A DNA stretch of 64,000 nucleotides. Source: an uncultured Oscillospiraceae bacterium (lineage in GTDB: Bacteria > Bacillota > Clostridia > Oscillospirales > Ruminococcaceae). The translations under genes and the position numbers were made by a program. Shown piece after piece: positions 25,712 to 33,861 of this stretch (positions within the stretch are counted from its first letter, which is position 1; each line of letters begins with the position of its first letter). The stretch lies in contig CAKSDC010000008.1 in assembly GCA_934444765.1 (NCBI GenBank), positions 24,441-88,440 on the forward strand, read 5' to 3'. The notes under the pieces are model-generated. The model had not been told where the DNA came from, ran no database searches, and saw only the letters and a program-made list of their open reading frames with translations.

Positions 25712-28087
25712 ATGATGATGCCATGTGCAAGATGCAAAAAAAGACCAGCAACAGTGTTTATTTCTACTATTTCTGGCTCGGAAAAGAAGAATGAAGGTCT
25801 TTGCATTCAGTGTGCAAGAGAATTGAAAATTCCACAGATAGAGCAGTATATGGAAAGTCTTGGAATTACAGACGAGGAACTTGACAAGTTAGATAACTAT
25901 ATGGACGGTATGTTAGACGGCGAGGACTTTGAACTCGGCGGTTCGGATACTATGCCTCCTTTTATACAAAATCTTCTTGGTAACGCTTCCGAAGTTATAA
26001 ATAACATCGATAAGGATAAGCTAAAGTCTATACTACCTTCCGAAGAAGATATAGCTAAAAGTCTAAAAAACTTTAACGAGGCTAAAAGCAGTAGTTCCGA
26101 AGAAGAAGCCCCTTCTAAGAGTAAGCGTTCCCGTTCAGTAGGTAACACAGCTAAGAAGAAAGAAAAAAAACTTAAGTTTTTAGACGGTTACTGCACTAAC
26201 CTAAGTAAAAAGGCTGAAAATGGCGAAATAGACACTATTATCGGCAGAGATAGGGAAATATACAGAGTAATTCAAATACTCTCTCGTAGAACTAAAAATA
26301 ACCCTTGTCTAATAGGTGAACCTGGTGTAGGTAAGACTGCCGTTGCTGAGGGTATAGCTCAAAAAATATGCGACGGAGAAGTTCCTTATAGTCTACAGAA
26401 TAAAAAGATATACCTATTGGACTTAACAGCCTTAGTAGCTGGCACTCAATTTAGAGGTCAGTTTGAAAGTAGAATGAAAGGCTTAGTTGACGAAGTTAAG
26501 TCTGAGGGTAACATTATTCTATTTATCGACGAAGTTCATAGTTTAGTAGGTACTGGAGATTCTGAAGGTACTATGAACGCTGCTAACATCTTAAAGCCTG
26601 CACTCTCAAGAGGTGAAGTTCAAGTAATAGGTGCTACTACTTTTAACGAATACAGAAAGTATATCGAAAAAGACTCCGCTCTTGAAAGACGTTTTCAACC
26701 TGTTACAGTAAATGAACCTACTATCGACGAAACGGTAGATATCCTAAAGGGTATTAAAGGCTACTACGAAAAGTTCCACAGAGTACACATAACCGACGAC
26801 TTAGTTAGAATGTGTGCGATACTCTCTGAAAGATATATTACAGATAGATTTCTACCAGATAAGGCTATCGACCTATTAGACGAAAGTTGTGCTTGCAAGT
26901 CTATCTCCAGTAAGGAACTTATAGAGTATGATACTAAGACTAAAGAACTTAAAAAACTTACCGAAACTCAAAAGAGTTTAGAAGATGCCGATACTCCTGA
27001 CTATGAGGCTATAGCTAAGGTTAAATCCGATATCATGCGTTGCGAAGAAGACGTTAGACCTTTAGAAGATAAAGCTAAAAATGTATACGTAGAACCTGAT
27101 GACCTTGCTAAGGTTATAGAACTTTGGACGGGTATTCCTGCTAACAAGATTGCGGAAACTGAATTTAGACGTATATCTAATCTTGAAGCTCAACTTAAAA
27201 AGAGAATTATAGGTCAAGACGAAGCAGTAGAGTTAGTAGCTAAGGCTATCAAAAGAACCAGAGTACAACTTAACAAACGCAGAAGACCTGCTTCCTTTAT
27301 ATTCGTTGGACCTACTGGCGTAGGTAAGACCGAATTAGTTAAAGTGTTAGCCGACGAAATGTTCGATACAGCAGAACCTTTAATTAAACTGAATATGACC
27401 GAATTTATGGAAAAGCACTCGGTATCAAGAATTATAGGTTCTCCTCCTGGATACGTTGGCTATGATGAAGCTGGTCAACTTACCGAAAAGGTTAGACGTA
27501 AGCCATACTCTGTAATACTATTCGACGAAATAGAAAAGGCTCACCCTGACGTTATGAACATCTTACTACAGATATTAGATGAAGGTAAGATTAACGACGC
27601 TCAAGGTAGAACCGTAAGTTTTGAAAATACTATTATAGCTATGACTTCCAATGCAGGTTCTACTGATAAGTCTACTGGCGTTGGCTTTAACAAGACTACT
27701 AACGAAATTACTAAGGAAAAGGCTATTAAAGGTCTTAGAGACTTTTTACGTCCTGAGTTCCTAAGCCGTGTAGACGAAGTAGTAGTATTTAATCAGCTTG
27801 AAAAACCTTCATATGAAAAGATTGCTAAACTTATGATAGACGAAATGAAAGAACCTCTATCAGAACGTGAACTATCTATTAACTACTCAGATGAGGTACT
27901 ATCCGTTATAGCTGAAAAGTCTTACAGCAAAAAGCACGGTGCAAGAGATATCCGTAAGGTTATTCGTACCAACATAGAAGACAAAGTGGCAGAACTTATT
28001 ATAGATAATTCGTTAGACCACACTAAAAAGACTATCGACGTTTCAGTTAAGGACGGAAAAGATATCGAAGTTACTCTAAAAGATTAA
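25712..28087 (+). CDS. Clp/Hsp100 AAA+ ATPase with N-terminal zinc finger (ClpC-like)
   Basis: 791 residues. The usual Clp-N repeat domain is absent. Instead residues 1-40 have two CxxC pairs (Cys5/8 and Cys31/34) as in the McsA adaptor, followed by an acidic and Lys/Ser-rich linker to about 160. Then come AAA-1 (GEPGVGKT, LFIDEVHSL), a short middle segment, and AAA-2 (GPTGVGKTE, LFDEIEKA). The AAA-2 loop STGVGFN carries a VGF tripeptide typical of ClpP contact. It probably unfolds substrates for ClpP. ATG 25712 has a TTGGAGGA site; an upstream in-frame ATG lacks one. Confidence 0.88.
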   Translation: MMMPCARCKKRPATVFISTISGSEKKNEGLCIQCARELKIPQIEQYMESLGITDEELDKLDNYMDGMLDGEDFELGGSDTMPPFIQNLLGNASEVINNIDKDKLKSILPSEEDIAKSLKNFNEAKSSSSEEEAPSKSKRSRSVGNTAKKKEKKLKFLDGYCTNLSKKAENGEIDTIIGRDREIYRVIQILSRRTKNNPCLIGEPGVGKTAVAEGIAQKICDGEVPYSLQNKKIYLLDLTALVAGTQFRGQFESRMKGLVDEVKSEGNIILFIDEVHSLVGTGDSEGTMNAANILKPALSRGEVQVIGATTFNEYRKYIEKDSALERRFQPVTVNEPTIDETVDILKGIKGYYEKFHRVHITDDLVRMCAILSERYITDRFLPDKAIDLLDESCACKSISSKELIEYDTKTKELKKLTETQKSLEDADTPDYEAIAKVKSDIMRCEEDVRPLEDKAKNVYVEPDDLAKVIELWTGIPANKIAETEFRRISNLEAQLKKRIIGQDEAVELVAKAIKRTRVQLNKRRRPASFIFVGPTGVGKTELVKVLADEMFDTAEPLIKLNMTEFMEKHSVSRIIGSPPGYVGYDEAGQLTEKVRRKPYSVILFDEIEKAHPDVMNILLQILDEGKINDAQGRTVSFENTIIAMTSNAGSTDKSTGVGFNKTTNEITKEKAIKGLRDFLRPEFLSRVDEVVVFNQLEKPSYEKIAKLMIDEMKEPLSERELSINYSDEVLSVIAEKSYSKKHGARDIRKVIRTNIEDKVAELIIDNSLDHTKKTIDVSVKDGKDIEVTLKD

Positions 28088-28107
28088 CGTATCTGTGTGC
28101 ATTTAAG

Positions 28108-28147
28108 CGTTGGGAATGGTCTATCTGTTCCCAACGATAATTTTTTA
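28108..28147 (+). terminator. intrinsic terminator of the Clp ATPase gene
   Basis: Nine-base arms CGTTGGGAA and TTCCCAACG with an 11-nt loop, then a T-rich tail. Confidence 0.88.
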
Positions 28148-28167
28148 AAAAAATTTTCGAAAAACCC

Positions 28168-28196
28168 TTGACAAATTAATATATATGTGATATACT
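28168..28196 (+). promoter_or_regulatory. promoter of the tRNA cluster
   Basis: Consensus -35 TTGACA (28168-28173), 17-bp spacer, -10 TATACT (28191-28196), about 70 bp before the first tRNA. Confidence 0.85.
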
Positions 28197-28265
28197 AATT
28201 AAGTCGCAAGGGACAGGAAAGAGTTAGAATTAACCCCCTATTTTTAAAAAAATGTTATTCTATTT

Positions 28266-28336
<71 letters not shown>

Positions 28337-28361
28337 CTATGCGATATAGCAGAATATATAT

Positions 28362-28435
28362 GCGCCATTAACTCAGCTGGATAGAGTAACTGCCTTCTAA
28401 GCAGTAAGCCACTGGTTCGAGTCCAGTATGGCGCA
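28362..28435 (+). tRNA. tRNA-Arg (anticodon TCT)
   Basis: 74 nt. The acceptor stem is GCGCCAT/ATGGCGC, the anticodon loop CTTCTAA lies in the ACTGC/GCAGT stem, and the T-loop is TTCGAGT. CCA is not encoded. It reads AGA, the commonest Arg codon in these genes by eye. Confidence 0.95.
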
Positions 28436-28443
28436 CTTGATAT

Positions 28444-28518
<75 letters not shown>

Positions 28519-28540
28519 CTTTAAGATTGGTTGTAAGTTT

Positions 28541-28569
28541 AGAGTAGATAGTATTTCTACTCTTTTTTT
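28541..28569 (+). terminator. terminator of the tRNA cluster
   Basis: Seven-base arms AGAGTAG and CTACTCT, a 9-nt loop and a run of seven T. Confidence 0.9.
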
Positions 28570-28588
28570 GTTATATGTGCATATATGA

Positions 28589-28621
28589 TTAGTGGAACGT
28601 AAAAGGTATACGTTCCACTAA
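28589..28621 (-). terminator. hairpin terminator of the CNNM gene
   Basis: Thirteen-base arms TTAGTGGAACGTA and TACGTTCCACTAA with a 7-nt loop, right after the stop of the minus-strand gene. There is no strong U-run, so efficiency is uncertain. Confidence 0.65.
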
Positions 28622-28630
28622 CTGTATATA

Positions 28631-29893
28631 TTAGTCTGTACTTTCGCTTGCTCTGTCGTCGGTGGTAGGGGTGAACCTTAGTTGAATACTCTTGACGTGG
28701 TGTTTAGTAGTAGAGAGTACTTTGATAGTGTAGTTATCTTTAGTAATAGTTTCATCGTTGGTAGGGATATAACCAAACACTTCGGAAACCCAACCGTTTA
28801 CAGTAGTAGCGTTAGTAGAGATGTAGTCGTCTGGTAGGTCTAAGTGTTTAAGAAGTTCGTTAATAGTTACTTCCCCTGAAACTTCATAAGAACCGTCAGG
28901 AAGTGGAGTTATAGTAGGTACTACTTCATCGTTTTCGTCGTATATTTCGCCTACTAACTGTTCCAGAATGTCTTCTATAGTAATTATACCCTTAGTACCG
29001 CCATATTGGTCCATTACCACTGCCATATGTGATTTTTTAAGTTGCATTTCTTTTAATACTTCGCTTATCAGTTTGAGTTCTGAAATGTGTAGAACGTCTT
29101 GTACTATTTCGGATATGTTAGACTTGCCTTCGTTTTCCATATGGAAAAACTCTTTTTCTGTAATAATGCCTACTATGTTGTCTATGTTTTTTTCATAGAC
29201 TGGTAGTCTTGAATACATTTCAGTTAAGAATATCTTTTTAACTTCTTCTACTGGAGTATTAATATCCACGCTTACCACTTTCACTCTTGGGGTAAGAATT
29301 TCGTTTACTGTGATATCGTCGAAGTCCAATGCTGAACGTACTAAGTCGCTTTCCTGTTCTTCAAGAACGCCTTGTTCTTCTATTTCTTCTATGATATATT
29401 TCAGTTCATCTTCAGTAACGCTTGGCTGTTCCGTGTTGGAGTAGAACTTTCCCATAAGGTTCTTTAACTGGGTAAATAGCCATACTATAGGAGTTAATAC
29501 TTTTATCAATAGTGTGATGTACGGTGCAAACGCTAAAGATAACTTTTCAGAATTTTCTTTAGCGAACGTTTTAGGGGTAATTTCACCGAATATTAGTACT
29601 ACTACGGTCATTACCATGGTAGCTATACCTACACCACCAGCCCCGAACGTCTTAGTGAATAGTACCGTGGCTATAGAAGATGATGCTATGTTTACTATAT
29701 TATTACCTATCAATATGGTAGTTAAAGCCTTATCGAAGTTTTCGACTATGTTTAAGGCTTTTTTAGCGTTTTTATTGCCTTGTGAGGCGTAATTTTTAAG
29801 TCTTACCTTGCTTACGCTTGAAAATGCGGTTTCGCAACTTGAAAAAAATGCAGATAGTCCTATTAAGACTACTATTAATACTATGTTTATCAT
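28631..29893 (-). CDS. CNNM/CorC-family (hemolysin C-like) membrane protein
   Basis: 420 residues. The N-terminal CNNM/DUF21 domain has three to four membrane helices (LSAFFSSCETAFSSVSKVRL, ILIGNNIVNIASSSIATVLF, VLIFGEITPKTFAKEN). Two CBS domains follow at about 200-325 (TPRVKVVSVD..., MDQYGGTKGIITIEDILE), then a CorC_HlyC domain. These proteins transport or sense Mg or other divalent ions. ATG 29893 is the first possible start because an in-frame TAA lies 18 bases before it. The AAGGAG site is separated by a hairpin (29894-29928). Confidence 0.92.
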   Translation of the reverse strand: MINIVLIVVLIGLSAFFSSCETAFSSVSKVRLKNYASQGNKNAKKALNIVENFDKALTTILIGNNIVNIASSSIATVLFTKTFGAGGVGIATMVMTVVVLIFGEITPKTFAKENSEKLSLAFAPYITLLIKVLTPIVWLFTQLKNLMGKFYSNTEQPSVTEDELKYIIEEIEEQGVLEEQESDLVRSALDFDDITVNEILTPRVKVVSVDINTPVEEVKKIFLTEMYSRLPVYEKNIDNIVGIITEKEFFHMENEGKSNISEIVQDVLHISELKLISEVLKEMQLKKSHMAVVMDQYGGTKGIITIEDILEQLVGEIYDENDEVVPTITPLPDGSYEVSGEVTINELLKHLDLPDDYISTNATTVNGWVSEVFGYIPTNDETITKDNYTIKVLSTTKHHVKSIQLRFTPTTDDRASESTD

Positions 29894-29928
29894 ATAGTTT
29901 CGACTTGATTAGTCGAATAATTCTCCTT
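29894..29928 (-). promoter_or_regulatory. ribosome site separated from start by a hairpin (CNNM gene)
   Basis: On the minus strand AAGGAG (29923-29928) is followed by 5 nt, then TTCGACT/AGTCGAA arms with a 5-nt loop (29899-29917), then 5 nt to ATG. Folding reduces the distance from 29 to about 10 nt, near the optimum. Confidence 0.62.
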
Positions 29929-30239
29929 CCATTAATAACGTATACGTATAACTTACTATGCTATTAAAGATAGTATTACATTGAATTTTGAACCTCCAAA
30001 TAGTATTTTAGTAACTATTATATCATAATGTACTAACATAATCAATAGAGTTAATGAAATATTAACTAATATTAGAAATATTTAAAGTTGTACTAACTAT
30101 CTAATGTGAATAGTACACAAAAACCATAAAAAAATATGGCGTATAGTGTTGGTTATGACGTTTTTTTCGGTTTTACTTGAAAGTTTCCAACTACATGGTG
30201 TATATTATTACTATATATACTTAAAGGAGACTTTGGATT
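29929..30239. other. AT-rich intergenic region between divergent genes
   Basis: Non-coding. It holds the leader of the minus-strand CNNM gene and the promoter of gtrA. I see no RNA gene or convincing repeat. A short hairpin around CCATAAAAAAATATGG lies near 30125. Confidence 0.5.
30177..30206 (+). promoter_or_regulatory. probable promoter for gtrA-capA
   Basis: -35 TTGAAA (30177-30182), 18-bp spacer, -10 TATATT (30201-30206). This is the only promoter here with a spacer other than 16 or 17. Confidence 0.55.
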
Positions 30240-30713
30240 ATGAATAACTTAATAGAAAAAATAGTATCTGTAATGCCTAAACCGTTACAGGAACTATATC
30301 ACAAATATGAAGATATTATACTATATGTATTCTATGGTGGACTTACTACTGTAATATCGTTTGCTTCTCAGTTTTTAGCCACGGCTATATTAGGCGGTGG
30401 AGAGGTTCAGGACGCTATTAGTACGGCTTTTTCTTGGATATGTTCCGTTACGTTTGCGTTCTTTACCAATAAAAAGTACGTATTTAAAAGCGTTACTAAC
30501 ACTAAAAAGGCTTTTTGGACTGAACTGTTTGAATTTTACGGTGCAAGAGCGTTCTCTTTACTGTTAGAGGTTATTATTATAGAAGTCTTCCATACTAAAC
30601 TTAAGTTTAAACTACTATTCGTTAAACTTGGAGCACAGATAGTAATATTAGTTACTAACTATGCACTAAGTAAGTTTATAATCTTTAAGGATAAGTCCAA
30701 AAAGGCACATTAG
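30240..30713 (+). CDS. GtrA-family membrane protein
   Basis: 157 residues with four membrane helices and the GtrA pattern (YVFYGGLTTVISFASQFLAT, FSWICSVTFAFFTNKKYVF, YALSKFIIF). GtrA proteins are thought to help move lipid-linked sugars across the membrane during glycan modification. No glycosyltransferase is adjacent. It lies 38 bp upstream of the CapA-like gene. AAAGGAG precedes the ATG. Confidence 0.88.
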   Translation: MNNLIEKIVSVMPKPLQELYHKYEDIILYVFYGGLTTVISFASQFLATAILGGGEVQDAISTAFSWICSVTFAFFTNKKYVFKSVTNTKKAFWTELFEFYGARAFSLLLEVIIIEVFHTKLKFKLLFVKLGAQIVILVTNYALSKFIIFKDKSKKAH

Positions 30714-30751
30714 TATGTACTTCTAAAAACGAAAGGATATATTTTTAAAAC

Positions 30752-31978
30752 ATGAACACTATATTTAAAAAGATTTCTATATTAGCTTTAACTATGGCGA
30801 CTTCTGTTATTACGGCTTGTGCTGACGCTAATGGTTCTACCTCTGCAAATGCACCAGTAGAAGATACTACCGTTACTACTCAACAGACTACAGTAGTTAC
30901 CACTCCTGAACCTGTTCAAAACCCAGTGGTAAATATCACTGTAGAGGGGGATAACTTAATACATTCTTCTATATACAATCAAGCTAATGCAAGAGCTAAC
31001 TATGAAGGGTATGACTTCTCTTATGCCTATGAACACGTAGCTAAACTGTTTTCAGGAGACCTTAACATTATGAACCAAGAGACTTTAATCTGTAATGACG
31101 AATATCCGCCGGCAGACTATCCACAGTTTAACTCTCCAGTAGCTTTGGGCGACTACATGATAAAGTTGGGAATTAACGTATTCAGTATGGCTAATAATCA
31201 CATGATAGATATGGGCGAAGAAGGTCTTTCTGCTTGTTTGGACTACTGGGATACTAAGTATCAACAAGACGGCGTAGTATGTTACGGTGCGTATCGTAAT
31301 GAACAGGATATGCAAAACATAAAGACTAAAGAGATAAATGGAATAACGTTCGGATTTGTGGCTTTTACGGAGTATACTAACGGTCTATACCTACCAGAAG
31401 ATTCCGAACTACAGGTCATATATACCGATGAAGTGGACAAGATGAAGTCTCAAATAGAGTTAGCCGACCAAGTAGCCGATGTAGTAGTAGTTAGCGTACA
31501 TTGGGGACAAGAAGACTCTTTTGAGGTTACAGACGATAGGAAAGAGTTGGCTCAAAACTTTGCCGACTGGGGCGCTAACGTGATAATAGGTTGTCACCCA
31601 CACGTGGTTCAGTCTATGGAGTTCTTAACTAATAAGTATGGTGACCAAGCCTTGGTGTTCTACTCTTTAGGAAACTTTATTTCGGCACAAAGCGACAACT
31701 TCAACTTAATAGGCATGGTAGGTGACTTTAACGTGACTAAAGACTTATCTAATAACAGTATACTAATCAGCGACGTTAAAGCTAAACCTATCATTACACA
31801 CTACGGATACGGCTATTCCGACGTTACAGTATATCCTTATGATGAATACGATGACGAACTGGCAAGCGAACACGGTATACATACCGTTAGCAGTGGTAAC
31901 TATCACGACTTTGATATGCAAACTATAGACGGAATATTAAAAGACAATATCCCAGAAGAATTTTTAGACCTATCTTAA
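30752..31978 (+). CDS. CapA-family lipoprotein (metallophosphatase fold)
   Basis: 408 residues with a lipoprotein signal (lipobox VITAC, Cys at about 23) and a Thr-rich tether. The body is a CapA/PgsA-type domain: EGDNLIHSS (the family usually has GDxxxH), NQETLI, SMANNHMIDMGEEG, VSVHWGQE, CHPHVVQ and YSLGNFI. These metal-binding motifs belong to the calcineurin-like fold. CapA proteins take part in poly-gamma-glutamate or capsule export in other species. Without capB/capC nearby that role is unproven here. Confidence 0.88.
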   Translation: MNTIFKKISILALTMATSVITACADANGSTSANAPVEDTTVTTQQTTVVTTPEPVQNPVVNITVEGDNLIHSSIYNQANARANYEGYDFSYAYEHVAKLFSGDLNIMNQETLICNDEYPPADYPQFNSPVALGDYMIKLGINVFSMANNHMIDMGEEGLSACLDYWDTKYQQDGVVCYGAYRNEQDMQNIKTKEINGITFGFVAFTEYTNGLYLPEDSELQVIYTDEVDKMKSQIELADQVADVVVVSVHWGQEDSFEVTDDRKELAQNFADWGANVIIGCHPHVVQSMEFLTNKYGDQALVFYSLGNFISAQSDNFNLIGMVGDFNVTKDLSNNSILISDVKAKPIITHYGYGYSDVTVYPYDEYDDELASEHGIHTVSSGNYHDFDMQTIDGILKDNIPEEFLDLS

Positions 31979-32041
31979 TAGCAACCTATTAATACTTTTG
32001 GAATGAGTAGTATATTGCAACAATAATTTGCCATTTACCTC

Positions 32042-32070
32042 TTGACATTTTGAAAAATATGAAATATAAT
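32042..32070 (+). promoter_or_regulatory. distal promoter P1 of the scaffold locus
   Basis: Consensus -35 TTGACA (32042-32047), 17-bp spacer, consensus -10 TATAAT (32065-32070). Confidence 0.78.
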
Positions 32071-32254
32071 ATAAAGTGTAAGTGAATATATGGTTGAAGT
32101 ATATCCTTAGCAGTTTGGAATACACTATGTTTGAATATTGGAATTTTTAGGATTATAATATTAGTAGGTCTAAAATATTATTGGTAATTTTCACAGTTTA
32201 TGACCTTATTTTTGGGAAAATTCTATAATAAGTTACAAAATGTTTACTAAACTA

Positions 32255-32283
32255 TTGACTTTATACCAACCACTAAATATAAT
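32255..32283 (+). promoter_or_regulatory. second promoter P2 of the scaffold locus
   Basis: -35 TTGACT (32255-32260), 17-bp spacer, -10 TATAAT (32278-32283), 213 bp downstream of P1. Confidence 0.72.
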
Positions 32284-32689
32284 TAGTATATACACTTAAT
32301 GGATATACGTAGTATTTTCATGTAGTGTTGAGTACGTACCATTTAATTAATACGCTATGGTATGGCTGAACATTAAGTTATGGTATTTATTACTTTTACA
32401 TAGTTGTCTATACTTTTAGTGTGAACTGTGTCTTTGAGAATGCTTACGTGCTTTGAATTAAAGCTAATGTTTTTGATTGCTGGTTATGTTTATATTGTTT
32501 TGTTTCTGATATAGTATATTAAGGCTACTATCTGTCTGAGAGTATTATATGGGATACTTAGTTAAAGGTTTAGCTTTTATTATACACGGGATTTTATCGA
32601 AGAATATTTTTAGTGTGTACTTTTAGTGTTTAAACTATTTTAATAGTTAAACCACCTAAAGTATAAGATTTTACTATTTGGAGGATAAC

Positions 32690-33763
32690 ATGAAAACATC
32701 AAAAAAATTTATTGCAGGCGTTTCTGCTGTTGTAATGGCTTGTTCAGGCGTAATTACCGTTTCTGCAGTTAACACAAACGAAGCTACTACCGACTTTACT
32801 ATATCTGTTTCAAGTGCTACTAAGAGTGTTGAACAGAATGGCAAGTTTGAAATTACTGTTGACTTAGCTAACGTTCCAGATACTGGCGTTGCAGGTTTCC
32901 AATTTGCAGTATCCTATGACCCAAGCGTTTTAACCTATGAAGGTTACAAGGAAGGCGACATTATGGGTAATGCTGCTGACGTTGAACTTGGTTTAGTATC
33001 CGACTTAGCTGGTAGTATGGTAAACTCAGATAAGTACTCTTGCTTAGACTGTGTAGACTTAACTAACACAGACGGAAACTCTACTGGTAAGATAGGTTGC
33101 TTATATGCTACTGGTTTAACAGATAGCTCTAACTGGATTACCAAAGACGGTACTTTAGTTACTTTCTACTTTAGTGCTAAGGAAGTAACCGATAGTGTTG
33201 ATACTAAAGTAACCGTTGGTGGTATCGGCGAAGGCGAAGACCTTATAATCGCTGGTGTAGACCAAAACGGCAGTGCTTTCTCTTACGATAGTGTAAATGA
33301 TGATAACAATCAATTAGATATTGAAGTAGTTCCTACTGAAACTCCTACAGAGACTACCGTAACTACTGAAGTAAGTGAAACTTCTGCTACTGAAACTTCT
33401 AAAGTAAGTGAAACTTCTGCTACTGAAACTTCTGAAGTGAGTGAAACTTCTGCTACTGAAACTTCTGAAGTAAGCGAAACTTCTGCTACTGAAACTTCTG
33501 AAGTAAGTGATACTTCTACTTCTGAAACCTCTGATACTGATGAACCTTCTGGCGAAACTCTATTAGGTGACGTAAACGTTGATGGTAAGGTTTCTACTGC
33601 TGACCTATTAGCTATGAAAAAACATCTATTAGGCACTAAGGAAATAGAAACAGGTTCTCAATCATTTACTAACGCTGACGTAAACGTTGACGGTAAGGTT
33701 TCTACTGCTGACCTATTAGCTTTAAAGAAGTATCTATTAGGTACTATTGAAAGCTTTAACTAA
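32690..33763 (+). CDS. cohesin-dockerin adaptor scaffoldin
   Basis: 357 residues from ATG 32690, chosen for the TTGGAGGA site; an in-frame TTG is part of that site. A signal peptide ends near VSA. One cohesin module follows at about 35-185: ISVSSATKSVEQNGKFEITV opens it, SYDPSVLTYEG is the typical strand, and GTLVTFYFSAKE lies near the end. Then come repeats of about ten residues (SETSATETSEV) and a complete two-repeat dockerin (DVNVDGKVSTADLLAMKK; DVNVDGKVSTADLLALKK). Such a protein bridges a dockerin enzyme to another cohesin, here probably the wall-anchored protein encoded next. Confidence 0.86.
   Translation: MKTSKKFIAGVSAVVMACSGVITVSAVNTNEATTDFTISVSSATKSVEQNGKFEITVDLANVPDTGVAGFQFAVSYDPSVLTYEGYKEGDIMGNAADVELGLVSDLAGSMVNSDKYSCLDCVDLTNTDGNSTGKIGCLYATGLTDSSNWITKDGTLVTFYFSAKEVTDSVDTKVTVGGIGEGEDLIIAGVDQNGSAFSYDSVNDDNNQLDIEVVPTETPTETTVTTEVSETSATETSKVSETSATETSEVSETSATETSEVSETSATETSEVSDTSTSETSDTDEPSGETLLGDVNVDGKVSTADLLAMKKHLLGTKEIETGSQSFTNADVNVDGKVSTADLLALKKYLLGTIESFN
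33386..33525 (+). repeat. in-frame Ser/Glu/Thr linker repeat
   Basis: Four to five copies of a 30-bp unit encoding SETSATETSEV-like text, almost identical at DNA level. This is a flexible linker likely to vary in copy number. Confidence 0.8.
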
Positions 33764-33772
33764 GCCCCTCAC

Positions 33773-33795
33773 GAATTAACTTACTTGGTTAATTC
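33773..33795 (+). terminator. hairpin after the adaptor gene
   Basis: Eight-base arms GAATTAAC and GTTAATTC with a 7-nt loop. No clear T-run, so partial read-through into the next gene is possible. A second small hairpin (33817-33840, GCCTATA/TATAGGC) lies just before the next ribosome site. Confidence 0.45.
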
Positions 33796-33861
33796 TAAAA
33801 TATATTATTAATTTATGCCTATACTTTTTAGTATATAGGCAAACAGAAAGGAAAAAAAATC

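Larger units (their letters stand above)
31979..32689 (+). other. 711-bp non-coding leader region upstream of the cohesin-dockerin gene
   Basis: No supportable gene on either strand. Two vegetative-type promoters (32042 and 32255) point towards the cohesin-dockerin gene. They imply 5' untranslated leaders of about 610 and 400 nt. The second half is T-rich, with recurring motifs such as TTTTAGTGT (near 32420, 32605 and 32620) and a small hairpin just before the ribosome site (around 32630-32652). No known riboswitch consensus is recognised. Confidence 0.55.

Noticed and set aside
28631..29893. Hemolysin toxin
   Set aside because: The hemolysin C label is historical. The CNNM, CBS and CorC_HlyC domains indicate an ion transporter or sensor, not a toxin.
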